Source: CAYYFX01 sp046330135 | GTDB taxonomy: Bacteria > ARS69 | Length of the DNA stretch: 64,000 nt | Direction: 5' to 3' | Assembly: GCA_046330135.1 (NCBI GenBank) | Contig: JAXLTI010000010.1 | Coordinates: 1 to 64,000 of the forward strand | Translations under genes and position numbers: made by a program | Shown: piece after piece, positions 30,175 through 39,159 of the stretch | How the letters are laid out: every line of letters starts with the position of its first letter | Numbering within the stretch: position 1 is the first letter of the stretch | The notes under the pieces: model-generated | Seen by the model: the letters and a program-made list of their open reading frames with translations, nothing else | Databases searched by the model: none | Told to the model about the DNA's origin: nothing

Positions 30175-33100
30175 TCAGGCGCGAGCGGGCGGCTCGCCCG
30201 CCGGAAGCGCCGCGGCGCCCGGCCCATGCTCCGGCCGGCCGCGCAGATAGAGGTAGTACAGCAGCGGGATCACGATGAGCGTGAGGGCGGTCGAGACGAG
30301 CACACCGAAGATGAGCGACACGGCGAGCCCCTGGAAGATCGGGTCGAGGATCATGACGAATCCGCCGGCCACGAGCGCCATCGCCGTCAGCACGATCGGG
30401 CGGAGACGCACGGCCCCCGCCTTCACGACCGCCTGCTCGAGCGGGGTGCCCAGCTCCAGCTCGAGATCCACGAAGTCCACGAGCAGGATCGAGTTGCGCA
30501 CGATGATCCCGGCGAGCGCGATGAACCCGATCATCGACGTCGCCGTGAAGAACATCCCGGTCAGCCAGTGCCCGGGCAGGATGCCTACGAGCGTGAGCGG
30601 GATCGGCGCCATGATGATGAGCGGCGTGACGAAGCTGCCGAACCACGCCACGACGAGCACGTACATGAGCAGCATCACGATGGCGAAGGCGATCCCCATG
30701 TCCCGCCCGACCTCGTAGGTGATCTGCCACTCGCCGTCCCACTTCATGCTGAGGCGATCCTCGTCCGAGGGCTGCGCCGAGTAGTGCTGCTGGATCTCGT
30801 AGCCCTCGGGGATCTTCAGCGCCGCGATCTTGCCCTTCAGGTTGAGCACGCCGTAGATCGGGCTCTCCTGCGCGCCCGCCACCTCGCCCGTCACGTACAC
30901 CACGCGACGCAGGTTCTTGTGGTAGATCGAGCGATCCTCCGTGGTCGAGACCACGTCCACCAGCTCCGCGACCGGCACCATGCGTCCGTCCGGCGCCTGG
31001 AGCGAGAGCCCCCCGAGGTCGGCGAGCCGGTGACGCGCGTCGCGGTCCATGCGCAGCACGATCGGCACCGGCTCTCGCCCGCCTGCGTCGTGGAGGATCC
31101 CGGATTCCATTCCGTAGCCCAGGATCGACAGCTTCTGCGCGATCATCTCCGGAGTGATCCCGGCCAAAGCCGCGCGCGCCGGGTCCACCTTGAAGTCCAC
31201 CTTGGGCTGGGGATCCTCGACGTACCAGTCGACGTCCACGATCCCCTCGGTGGTCTCGAAGAGCTTCTTGATCTGCCCCGCCACCTCGAGCTGCCGCGAA
31301 GCGTCCGGGCCGTACACCTCGGCCACCATCGTGGAAAGCACCGGCGGCCCCGGCGGCACCTCGGCCACCTTGACGTTCGCGCCGTGCTTCGCGGCCACCG
31401 CCTGGAGCAGCGGCCTCACCCGCTTCGCGATCGCGTGGCTCTGGTCCTTGCGGTCGTTCTTGCCCGCGAGGTTCACCTGCAGGTCGGCCACGTTCGGGCC
31501 TCGGCGCAGGAAGTAGTGGCGCACGAGACCGTTGAAGTTGATCGGACCGGAGGTTCCCACGTAGGTCTGCACGTCCGTGACGTCGGGCTGCCCGCGCAGG
31601 ACCGCGGCGAGATCGCAGGCGGCGGCGCGCGTGGCCTCCAGCGTGGTGCCCTCCGGCATGTCCACGATCACCTGGAACTCGCTCTTGTTGTCGTAAGGCA
31701 GCATCTTCACGCGCACCGCGCGCACGCCGACGAGCGCGAACGACCCGAGCAGCAGCAGCCCGATCGCCCCGAGCGTCAGATTCCGCAGGCGCGCGCTCCG
31801 GATCATCGGCGAGACGAGGCGCGAGTAGGCCCGCTCGATCCGGCTCTCCCCCGGCGTCTCCTCCGCCAGGCTCTCGGGCCCGGCACCGCCCGAGGGCTTC
31901 GCGTGCTCCGCCCCGAGCACACGGAGCGCGATCCACGGCGTCACCACGAACGCCACCAAGAGCGAGAAGAACATGGCGGCCGACGCGTTCACGGGGATCG
32001 GCCGCATGTACGGGCCCATGAGCCCGGAAACGAAGGCGAGAGGCAGCAGCGACGCGATCACGGTGAGCGTCGCGAGGATCGTGGGGTTCCCCACTTCGTC
32101 CGTGGCGTAGACGGCGGCCGCCTTCCGTCCGGTCCAGCCGAGCTGGAAGTGCCGGTGGATGTTTTCCACCACCACGATCGCGTCGTCCACGAGGATGCCG
32201 ATCGCGAAGATGAGCGCGAAGAGCGTGACGCGATTCAGGGTGTAGCCGAAGAGGTAGCTCACCGCGAGCGTGAGCGCGAGCGTCACCGGCACCACCACCG
32301 CCACCACCAGCGCCTCGCGCCTTCCCAAGGCGAGCAGGATGAGCCCCACCACCGCGGCCGTGGCGATGAGCACGTGGCTGATCAGCTCGTTGGCCTTCTC
32401 CTTCGCCGTCTCGCCGTAGTCGCGGGTGACCGTGACCTCGACGCCTTGCGGGAGCCAGGTCGTGCGCGCGCGCTGCAACGTCTCTTCGGCGGCGTGCGCG
32501 AGGATGACCGCGTTCGAGCCACGGCGCTTCGAGATCGCGATGGTGACGGCCGGAGCGTCCGCGGGCTTGCCATGAATGCCGCGATCCTCGGACTTCGGGC
32601 CCGCGCCGAAGAGGACGTAGGTGTCGGGCTCGGCGGGGCCGTCGCTCACCTGCGCGACTTCGCCGAGGCGGACGGCTCGCCCTTCGCGCACGCCCACGAC
32701 GACGGAGCGGACGTCGTCCACCGTGCGCAGCTCCCGGCCCGCCGAGAGCGTGACCTCGCGGTTCGCGCCGGAGAACGATCCCGCCGGAAGCTCCCAGTTC
32801 GCCTGCTTCAGGGACTGCGCCACGGAGAGGGCGCTCACGCCGAACGCCGAGAGGCGGCCGGGATCCAGCGAGACGCGAACCTCGCGCCGCTCGCCGCCGA
32901 TGACGCTCACCTCCGCGATGTCCGGGATCTTCTGGATCTCGAGCGCGAGGTCCTCAGCCACCTGTCGCAGGCGGTAGGCGTCCAGCGTGCGGCTCCAGAG
33001 CGTGAGCCCCACGATGGGCACGTCGTCGATGGACTTCGGCTTCACCACCGGCGGACCGGCACCCGGCGGCACCACCTCCGGATGGGCCGCCAGCTTCGCG

Positions 33101-33486
33101 CTCAGCTTGAGCACGCTCTGCTCGGGATCCTCGCCCACCTTGAAGCGCACGATGGCCATGCCGAAGTCCGAGCGGCTCGTCGTGTAGACGTACTCCACGC
33201 CCGGGATCTCCCAGAGCAGCTTCTCGAGCGGCGTCGCCACGCGCTCCTCCACCTCGCGCGCGCTCGCGCCGGGGAACGGCACGAAAACGTCGATCATGGG
33301 GACCTTGATCTGGGGCTCTTCCTCGCGCGGCGTGATCGCCACCGCGAAGAAGCCGAGCGCGAGCGACGCCACGATGAGCAGCGGCGTCAGCTTCGAGTCG
33401 ATGAAGACCTGCGCCACGCGCCCCGCGGGGCCGAGCGGCTTGCGCGCCTTCTTGAGGAGGCTCTCGTCGCGAGCGAGCTGGCTCAC
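30175..33486 (-). CDS. RND-family efflux pump permease
   Basis: This 1103-residue inner-membrane pump has the RND architecture of 12 transmembrane segments with two large periplasmic loops. The TM4 proton-relay motif GILVDDAIVVVENIHRHF carries the Asp-Asp pair seen in HAE-type (drug/hydrophobic compound) RNDs rather than the single Asp of heavy-metal HME pumps. VPFPGASAREVEERVATPLE is the conserved N-terminal loop. GTG at 33486 overlaps the adaptor stop by 4 nt. It would drive export with the adaptor and TolC protein across the envelope using the proton gradient. The divergent ArsR and the adjacent PII-like gene point to a metal or metalloid signal, although the pump motif suggests otherwise, so the substrate is unclear. 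Confidence 0.93.
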   Translation of the reverse strand: MSQLARDESLLKKARKPLGPAGRVAQVFIDSKLTPLLIVASLALGFFAVAITPREEEPQIKVPMIDVFVPFPGASAREVEERVATPLEKLLWEIPGVEYVYTTSRSDFGMAIVRFKVGEDPEQSVLKLSAKLAAHPEVVPPGAGPPVVKPKSIDDVPIVGLTLWSRTLDAYRLRQVAEDLALEIQKIPDIAEVSVIGGERREVRVSLDPGRLSAFGVSALSVAQSLKQANWELPAGSFSGANREVTLSAGRELRTVDDVRSVVVGVREGRAVRLGEVAQVSDGPAEPDTYVLFGAGPKSEDRGIHGKPADAPAVTIAISKRRGSNAVILAHAAEETLQRARTTWLPQGVEVTVTRDYGETAKEKANELISHVLIATAAVVGLILLALGRREALVVAVVVPVTLALTLAVSYLFGYTLNRVTLFALIFAIGILVDDAIVVVENIHRHFQLGWTGRKAAAVYATDEVGNPTILATLTVIASLLPLAFVSGLMGPYMRPIPVNASAAMFFSLLVAFVVTPWIALRVLGAEHAKPSGGAGPESLAEETPGESRIERAYSRLVSPMIRSARLRNLTLGAIGLLLLGSFALVGVRAVRVKMLPYDNKSEFQVIVDMPEGTTLEATRAAACDLAAVLRGQPDVTDVQTYVGTSGPINFNGLVRHYFLRRGPNVADLQVNLAGKNDRKDQSHAIAKRVRPLLQAVAAKHGANVKVAEVPPGPPVLSTMVAEVYGPDASRQLEVAGQIKKLFETTEGIVDVDWYVEDPQPKVDFKVDPARAALAGITPEMIAQKLSILGYGMESGILHDAGGREPVPIVLRMDRDARHRLADLGGLSLQAPDGRMVPVAELVDVVSTTEDRSIYHKNLRRVVYVTGEVAGAQESPIYGVLNLKGKIAALKIPEGYEIQQHYSAQPSDEDRLSMKWDGEWQITYEVGRDMGIAFAIVMLLMYVLVVAWFGSFVTPLIIMAPIPLTLVGILPGHWLTGMFFTATSMIGFIALAGIIVRNSILLVDFVDLELELGTPLEQAVVKAGAVRLRPIVLTAMALVAGGFVMILDPIFQGLAVSLIFGVLVSTALTLIVIPLLYYLYLRGRPEHGPGAAALPAGEPPARA

Positions 33487-34622
33487 GAGCGCGCCTCGAG
33501 GCGGGTCCCGATCTCGAGCGTGGCTGGCGGGTTGACCACGACCACATCGCCGGCGGAGAGCCCGGAGAGCACTTCGGGACGATCCGCGCCGTCGTCGGCG
33601 AGCGTCACCATGCGCAGCGCCGCGCGCCCGTCGACGTCCACGAAGACGCTCGCGAAGCTCCCGCGGCGCACCACGGCGGAGGCCGGCACGCGCAGGACGT
33701 CGCGCTCGCCCGAGGCGAGCAGCGCGCGGCCGAAGAGGCCGGACCTGAGCGTGGCGTCCTCGGCGAGGTCGATCTTCACGAGGACCGAGCGGGTGGCCGC
33801 GTCGGCGCCCGGCGTGACCTCGCGAATCGTGCCGGCGAAGCGCGCGTCCCCGAGCTCCGGCACGCGCACCTCCACCGTCTTGCCCACCACGGCGGCGCCT
33901 GCGCGAGAGGCTTCGAGCGAAGCGATGAGCCGCACGTGCTTCGTGTCCTCGATCTTGAGGAGCGGGCGTCCGGGAGAGGCGAGATCGCCCGGCTCGCACA
34001 TCCGGTCGACGACACGCCCGCTGAACGGCGCCGGAATCCGCGCGTAGGTCTGGACCGAGCGGGCCGCCGCCACGGCGCCCTCGGCCTGCTTCACGGCGCC
34101 CGACGCGCTGTCGAACTGGTAGCGCGCCTGGTCCAGCTCGAGAGTGGAGGCGGCGCTGCGCTCGTGCAGCTGCTCGAAGCGGTGGAAGTTCGTCTCGGCG
34201 AGCACCGCGGCCGCCTTGGCTTGCGCGAGCGCGCCCTCCGCCTGGGCCACCTGGCCGGCCACGTCGCGGCTGTCGACGACCACGAGGATGTCGCCCTCGT
34301 GCACCACGTCGCCGGCCTGGCGGATCTCGGTCACCGTGCCCATGACCTTGCCGGCGATCGTCGCTTCGCGCCCGGCCTTCAGGGTCCCCACCGCCTCCAC
34401 GAAGGCGGTCTCGCGAAGGGTCGCGGCCTTCTCCGTGGTGACGGACACCGCGGGCAGCTCGGAGGCCGCCTCGCCCCCGTGCTTCGCACATCCAGCGACG
34501 AGGAGAAGCGCGCTCGCGGCGAGCGCGGCCGCGGTGCGGGCCGCGGCGGTGTGGGCCGACGCGGTGCGGGCCGGAGCCATCGCGCGCGCGGTGCCGGCGT
34601 TCCGTCGAGGAGTCGTGCTCAT
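33483..34622 (-). CDS. RND membrane-fusion (adaptor) lipoprotein
   Basis: This 379-residue periplasmic adaptor is anchored by a lipid: ALLLVAGC is a lipobox ending at Cys about 45. The hairpin/lipoyl region (VMGTVTEIRQAGDVVHEGD, then IPAPFSGRVVDR) and the beta-barrel/MP domains follow. It links the RND pump to TolC. The stop (TGA 33483-33485) overlaps the pump GTG, and its ATG (34622) overlaps the stop of the tolC gene, so the three are translated as a unit. The long Ala/Arg N-terminus before the lipobox is slightly unusual. Confidence 0.92.
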   Translation of the reverse strand: MSTTPRRNAGTARAMAPARTASAHTAAARTAAALAASALLLVAGCAKHGGEAASELPAVSVTTEKAATLRETAFVEAVGTLKAGREATIAGKVMGTVTEIRQAGDVVHEGDILVVVDSRDVAGQVAQAEGALAQAKAAAVLAETNFHRFEQLHERSAASTLELDQARYQFDSASGAVKQAEGAVAAARSVQTYARIPAPFSGRVVDRMCEPGDLASPGRPLLKIEDTKHVRLIASLEASRAGAAVVGKTVEVRVPELGDARFAGTIREVTPGADAATRSVLVKIDLAEDATLRSGLFGRALLASGERDVLRVPASAVVRRGSFASVFVDVDGRAALRMVTLADDGADRPEVLSGLSAGDVVVVNPPATLEIGTRLEARS

Positions 34623-36040
34623 GGCTTCACCTCCGCCACCGGGTCGTCGCCGATCGCGAACGAGAGAGTGCGCAGGGCCTGCTGGAGATCGAAGCGCGCT
34701 TGCACGTCGCGCACGCGCTGCTCGTGCGCCATCGTCTCCGCATCGAGCAGGTCCGTGACCTTCGCCACGCCCTGCGTGAACCGGTCCTCCAGGATCGAGT
34801 GCGCGCGCTCCGCCGCCGCCACGGCGCCTTCCGTGGCCGCGCGACGCGCCCGCGCCTCCTCCACCGCCTGCCACGCCCCGCGCACCTCCAGCTCCACCTG
34901 ATCCGCGTAGGAGCGGCGCGCCTCGTCCGCGGCGCGATACGCGCCCTTGCTCTGGGCCACGCGCGCGGAGGTCTGACCCCAGTTCCACACGTTCCACTCC
35001 GCGCGCCCCACGAGCGTGTAGCTGTCTCCCGCGGTCCCGAAGACGTTGTCGTCGTTCCAGTCCCAGCGGGCGGCGACCCCGATCCGCGGGAAGTACTCCG
35101 CCTGCGCCCGCGCGATCCCGGCCTTCATGGCCTCCACGCGCCGATCCGACGCCCGCAGATCCGCCCGGTTCGCGCGCGCCAGGGCGAGCGCCTCCTCGAG
35201 CGTGGCGGCCCGTGGCGCGGCGGCCTCCGGAGCCTCCGAGAGCGCGAACTCCTGTCCCTGATCGACGCCCATGGCGCGGTTCAACGCGGCCCTCGCCATG
35301 CGCTCGCCGTTGCGAGCGCGCACGAGGCCCTCGTCCATCCGCGCGAGCTGTACGCGCGCCTGGAGGAGATCGCTCTCCACGATCATGCCGGCGTCGAAGA
35401 AGCTCTGCGCCTGCTCCACGTGCTTCGCGACGGTGGCCCGCGCCTCCTCCGCCAGCTCCGCGAAGTGCCCGGCGAGGAGCGCGCCGAGATAGGCCTGCGT
35501 GACGCCGAGGTCCACGGCACGGGCGGTGTGCGCGCGCACCGCATCCGCCGCATCGGCCATCCGCCCCGCCTGGCGGATGCCCGCGGAGAGCGCCCCGCCG
35601 GTGAAGAGGGGCACGGAGACCTCGATCTCGCTCGTGTAATTGTTCAGCGGATCGGGCGTGTTGGGGTCGCTCTGCGTGAACGCCGGGAAGGAGAAGCGCT
35701 CCTGCATCAGCTCGAGGCCGAAGACGTCGGCCGGCGACGTGGTCCGGACGGCCGTCTCGCGCGCCACCACCGACGGCAGCCGGCCGAGCTGCGCCTCGCG
35801 CTTCGCGGCGTGCGCCGCATCCGTGTTCGCGTCCGCCTCGGCGACCTGAGGGTTGTGCTCCCGAGCGAGTCGTACCGCGGCGGTGAGGTCCAGCGCCTGG
35901 ACGGTGGGCGCGGGCGACCCGGCGCCGGCGTCCGACGACGACATCTGCGCCGCCGCCGGAAGGGCGGCCGCGGCGACCAGGGCGGCCAGCGCCAACGTCG
36001 CTGCGGTCGGCTTTCTTCCGTCGTGCCTCGGTGCGCTCAC
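34619..36040 (-). CDS. TolC-family outer-membrane efflux protein
   Basis: This 473-residue outer-membrane channel of the TolC/OEP family has a signal peptide (ATLALAALVAAAALPAAAQ) and two internally homologous halves. These carry long coiled-coil segments (LTAAVRLAREHNPQVAEADA; TLEEALALARANRADL) and beta-strand regions (PLFTGGALSAGIRQA). GTG at 36040 with GAGGGGAG upstream is the start; the frame extends 26 codons more but is not signal-like. It is first in the efflux operon and faces the ArsR gene across a 98-bp promoter region. Confidence 0.92.
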   Translation of the reverse strand: MSAPRHDGRKPTAATLALAALVAAAALPAAAQMSSSDAGAGSPAPTVQALDLTAAVRLAREHNPQVAEADANTDAAHAAKREAQLGRLPSVVARETAVRTTSPADVFGLELMQERFSFPAFTQSDPNTPDPLNNYTSEIEVSVPLFTGGALSAGIRQAGRMADAADAVRAHTARAVDLGVTQAYLGALLAGHFAELAEEARATVAKHVEQAQSFFDAGMIVESDLLQARVQLARMDEGLVRARNGERMARAALNRAMGVDQGQEFALSEAPEAAAPRAATLEEALALARANRADLRASDRRVEAMKAGIARAQAEYFPRIGVAARWDWNDDNVFGTAGDSYTLVGRAEWNVWNWGQTSARVAQSKGAYRAADEARRSYADQVELEVRGAWQAVEEARARRAATEGAVAAAERAHSILEDRFTQGVAKVTDLLDAETMAHEQRVRDVQARFDLQQALRTLSFAIGDDPVAEVKP

Positions 36041-36068
36041 GCTCCCCTCCGTCGGACTACTTACCCAC

Positions 36069-36099
36069 TTGCCTATATAGCTTGATGGGAATATATTCC
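36069..36099. promoter_or_regulatory. Divergent efflux/ArsR promoter with palindromic operator
   Basis: In the plus direction TTGCCT (36069-36074) and TATATT (36092-36097) form a good sigma-70-like pair with a 17-nt spacer for the ArsR gene. The 12-bp perfect palindrome GGAATATATTCC (36088-36099) covers the -10. A second palindrome CTATATAG (36073-36080) covers the -35 edge and could serve as the tolC -10 on the minus strand. This is the only AT-rich island here. Binding by the ArsR product is inferred. Confidence 0.65.
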
Positions 36100-36138
36100 G
36101 AAGGTGCGGGCGAGGCAAGCCCCTTTTCGGAGGCGATC

Positions 36139-36498
36139 GTGGCGAGCCCGATGAACGAGAACAACCTGGCCATGGTGGCCGAGCGCTTCCGGATCCTCGG
36201 GGATCCTTCCCGGCTACGCCTGCTGCAGGCCCTGAGCGAGGGCGAGAGCACGGTGGCCGACCTGACGGAGCGCTGCGCCACGTCGCAGGCGAACGTGAGC
36301 AAGCACCTGTCGATTCTCTTGCGGGGCGGGTTCGTGGCGCGCCGGAAGGAGGGCCTCCACGTGTTCTACCGCATCGCGGACGCGAGCGTCTTCCGGCTGT
36401 GCGACCTCGTCTGCGGGAGCATCCAGGATCGACTGGCGAGGGACCTGGCCCGATTCGCCCCGCCGAGAGAGCGCCGTCAGCGGCGCGCGCGGGGCTGA
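36139..36498 (+). CDS. ArsR/SmtB-family transcriptional repressor
   Basis: This 119-residue winged-helix protein matches ArsR family metalloregulators. FRILGDPSRLRLLQALSEGE begins the domain, the recognition helix is ATSQANVSKHLSILL, and VFYRIADASVFRLCD is the beta-wing/dimer part. Two Cys residues flank the recognition helix region (ERCATSQ) and CD.VC in the C-terminal helix, so a thiol metal site is possible. GTG at 36139 is preferred because CGGAGG precedes it by 5 nt; ATG at 36085 and 36151 are alternatives. It is divergent from the efflux operon and probably represses it until its ligand binds. Confidence 0.88.
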   Translation: MASPMNENNLAMVAERFRILGDPSRLRLLQALSEGESTVADLTERCATSQANVSKHLSILLRGGFVARRKEGLHVFYRIADASVFRLCDLVCGSIQDRLARDLARFAPPRERRQRRARG

Positions 36499-36500
36499 GC

Positions 36501-36540
36501 GCTGGACGAAGGGCGGGCGCGGAGCGCCCTTCAGTCCAGC
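36501..36540. terminator. Strong convergent hairpin terminator candidate
   Basis: A 15-bp stem with one bulged A (GCTGGAC + GAAGGGCG paired with CGCCCTTC + GTCCAGC) and a 9-nt loop lies between the convergent ArsR gene and the delta-60 repeat gene. It overlaps the repeat gene's stop codon. This is the most convincing terminator hairpin I saw in the window. Confidence 0.6.
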
Positions 36541-37784
36541 CGCACGAACTTGCGCACCCTCTCCTCGCAGCCTGCCTTCAACCGCAGGAAATACACTCCG
36601 GCAGCCGCAGGTCGCCCCACCGCGTCCCGCCCGTCCCACGAGACCTCGTACCTGCCCGCCGGCCGAACCTCCGAGATCAGCCCCCGCACTCGCCGGCCGC
36701 GCACGTCGTAGACAGTCAAGTCCACAGACATCGCCGCGGGCAACGCGAGCGCGAACGTGCTCTGGCCCCGCGTGGGACTCGGGTACGGCGGCCCCAGCCA
36801 CACCGCCTTCGGAAGGTCGGGACGCGCCGGGGGAGCTTGGACGACCAACGACGAGTCAACGACCGCCGCGACTCCGCGATGCGGCCACCCACCGATGCTA
36901 CTGAAGCCTCCACCCGCGCACACTGTGTCGCCGCTCAACGCCAGGGTCCAGACCGGGAGCGCATTCGGATTCCAGGCCGTGGCCGCCCCCGTCACCGCAT
37001 CGAGTGCCGCGATGCCGGTGCGGGCTTGCCCGCCGATGTTCGTGAAATACCCGCCCGCGTACATCGTCCCCCCGCTCAACACCAGGGCATAGACGTCGCG
37101 GTCCGCATTGGGATTCCAGGCCGTCGCCGCGCCAGTCACCGCATCTAGCGCCGCGATGCGTGACCGCGGCTGCCCGCCGATGCTCCAGAACGTTCCGCCC
37201 GCGTACACCGTCGTGCCGCTCAGCACCAGGGCGTTGACCGCGAAGCTCGAATTCGGATTCCAGGCCGTAGCCTCACCGGTGACCGCATCGACTGCGGCGA
37301 TGCGGTTCCGCATCTGCCCGCCAATGCTCGTGAAGCCCCCGCCCACGTACACCGTCCCTCCGGCCACCACCAGGGCAGAGACCGGAACTTGCCAGCCAGC
37401 CCCGCCAGCGTTTGGATTCCAGCTCGTGGCCACCCCGGTGGTCGCATCGAGCGCCGCGATGCTGTTCCTCGCCTGCCCGCCGATGCTCGTGAAGTCTCCA
37501 CCCACGTACACCGTTCCCCCGCTCAACACCAGGGCGTAGACCTCACCGGCCGCGTTCGGGTTCCAGGCCGTAGCCGCCCCGCTCGCCACGTCCAGGGCCG
37601 CGATGCTGTTCCGCGGCTGCCCGCCGATGCTCGTGAAGCCTCCCCCCACGTACAACGTCCCTCCACTCACCGCCAGAGAGAGCACCGGGAGGTCGGCATT
37701 CGGATTCCAGGCCGTAGCCTCCCCGGTCACCGCATCCAGCGCCGCGATGAAGTTCCGCGTCTGCCAACCGACCATGGTGAAGCG
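36531..37784 (-). pseudogene. 3' part of a delta-60 repeat secreted protein, cut off by an IS
   Basis: This fragment encodes the C-terminal half of the surface protein: part of unit 8 and units 9-14 of a 48-residue repeat (units such as GGGFTSIGGQPRNSIAALD). A linker and the shared FlgD-like tag follow (YDVRGRRVRGLISEV, WDGRDAVGRP, GVYFLRLKAG). It has no signal peptide and its own frame only begins inside the IS with a GTG, so it is probably silent. Joining 36531-37775 to 39151-40383 across the IS restores one open frame of 825 codons. Confidence 0.85.
37776..37784. repeat. IS target-site duplication, left copy
   Basis: GGTGAAGCG directly precedes the IS left end and is identical to 39151-39159, the expected 9-bp IS256-family target duplication. 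A perfect match suggests a recent insertion. Confidence 0.85.
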
Positions 37785-39150
37785 GGCCGCGTCCCGAATC
37801 CTGTGGAAAAGAAGAATGGCGTAGTCTCCGGGTGCCAAACCCACCCGCGCCGGACGGCGCGAAGTACCGGAGGCCTACGCCATGCCGCACGATACCACGC
37901 CCGCCGCAGTCGTCGCACTTCCCTACGATCTGACCCGCGAGATCCGTTCCCGAATCCGAGAGACGATCGAGCTCGTGCTCGAGGACGAGCTGCGGGCTGC
38001 GCTGGGCGCGGCACGCTCGGAGCGGGTCCCCACTCGATCGGGCTACCGGAACGGCTCGGTGACGCGGGAGGTCGTGACGGAGAGCGGCCCGCACACGCTG
38101 GCGCTTCCTCGCGCTCGACTGTTCCGGGAAGACGGCTCCACGCAGGAGTGGCGCTCGGCAGTGCTCGATCGATATCAGCGCCGCACGAGGCAGGTGGACG
38201 CGGCGATCCTGGGCGTGTACGTCGCGGGCGGGAACACGCGACGGATCCGACGGGCGATCTCGCCGCTTCTCGGGGAGAAGCTGCTCTCGAAGAGCGCGGT
38301 GTCGCGCTTGGTCCAGCGGCTCCGGGAGCTCTTCGATGCCTGGCGTCGCCGCGATCTCTCCGATCTGGCGATCACGTACGTCTACCTGGACGCGATGTTC
38401 CTTCCGGTGCGCTTGGCGCGTCGGGTCGTGAGGGTGCCGGTGCTGGCGGTGATCGGCGTGCGGGACGACGGGGAGAAGATGCTCGTGTCGCTGGCGATCG
38501 CGGGGAGCGAGTCGGCGTCGTCGTGGAAGGGTGTGGTGGACGACCTCGTTCGCCGGGGTCTTCGGCGGCCGGCACTCGCGATCGTCGACGGAAACGGCGG
38601 GCTGCTTCGGGCCCTGCGGGATTCGTGGAGCGACACGCGGATCCAGAGGTGCACGAAGCACAAGCTCGAGAACCTGCTGTCGAAGGCCCCGAAGCACAGC
38701 CACGCGGAGCTCAAGCGCGACTATGCCGAGATCATCCATGCCGAGAGCCTCTCCGGGGCGCATCACGCTCGCGAGCGATTCATCCGGAAGTGGACGCTGC
38801 TCTCGAAGGAGGTCGTTCGCAGCCTCGAGGATGCGGGCGAGGAGCTGCTGAGCTTCTACAGCTTCCCGAAGAGCCAGTGGAAGTGCTTGCGCACGACGAA
38901 CCCGCTGGAAGCGGTGAACAGCGCCTTCCGGCGACGCACGAAGACCCAGGGGGCGTTCCCGAACGAGGACGCCGCGCTCGTGCTGCTCTACGCGCTCTTC
39001 GCCGCGGAGCAGATCACGCTACGCAAGATCGATGGATGGAAGGATATGAAGGAGGTCGAAGTGCCCGGCTTGCAACAAGTCGCCTGAGAGGAATACGATC
39101 CGTGCCCGCCGGAGCTACGCCAGCTTTTCCACAGAAGTCGGGACACCGCC
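37785..39150 (+). mobile_element. IS256-family insertion sequence, intact
   Basis: The element is 1366 bp. Its 27-bp terminal inverted repeats (37785-37811 and 39124-39150) match at 23 of 27 positions, start with GG and share the core CTGTGGAAAAG; similarity continues inward with small gaps (TGGCGTAG, CTCCGG). It has one intact transposase gene and perfect 9-bp target duplications. It sits opposite to the disrupted gene. Removing the IS plus one target copy restores the reading frame exactly. Confidence 0.93.
37882..39087 (+). CDS. IS256-family (mutator type) DDE transposase
   Basis: This 401-residue transposase has full length for the family. The catalytic Asp residues lie in VYLDAMF and AIVDGNGG, and the catalytic Glu in NPLEAVNSAFRRR; the conserved RCTKHKLENLL segment lies between. 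ATG at 37882 has CGGAGG upstream. It catalyses cut or copy-out transposition of the flanking element. No frameshift or stop is seen, so the IS is probably active. Confidence 0.95.
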   Translation: MPHDTTPAAVVALPYDLTREIRSRIRETIELVLEDELRAALGAARSERVPTRSGYRNGSVTREVVTESGPHTLALPRARLFREDGSTQEWRSAVLDRYQRRTRQVDAAILGVYVAGGNTRRIRRAISPLLGEKLLSKSAVSRLVQRLRELFDAWRRRDLSDLAITYVYLDAMFLPVRLARRVVRVPVLAVIGVRDDGEKMLVSLAIAGSESASSWKGVVDDLVRRGLRRPALAIVDGNGGLLRALRDSWSDTRIQRCTKHKLENLLSKAPKHSHAELKRDYAEIIHAESLSGAHHARERFIRKWTLLSKEVVRSLEDAGEELLSFYSFPKSQWKCLRTTNPLEAVNSAFRRRTKTQGAFPNEDAALVLLYALFAAEQITLRKIDGWKDMKEVEVPGLQQVA

Positions 39151-39159
39151 GGTGAAGCG
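39151..39159. repeat. IS target-site duplication, right copy
   Basis: GGTGAAGCG immediately after the IS right end, identical to 37776-37784. Confidence 0.85.

Noticed and set aside
32382..32573. Small minus-strand Arg/Ser-rich frame inside the RND pump
   Set aside because: It lies wholly within the pump gene in another frame and has the usual shadow composition.
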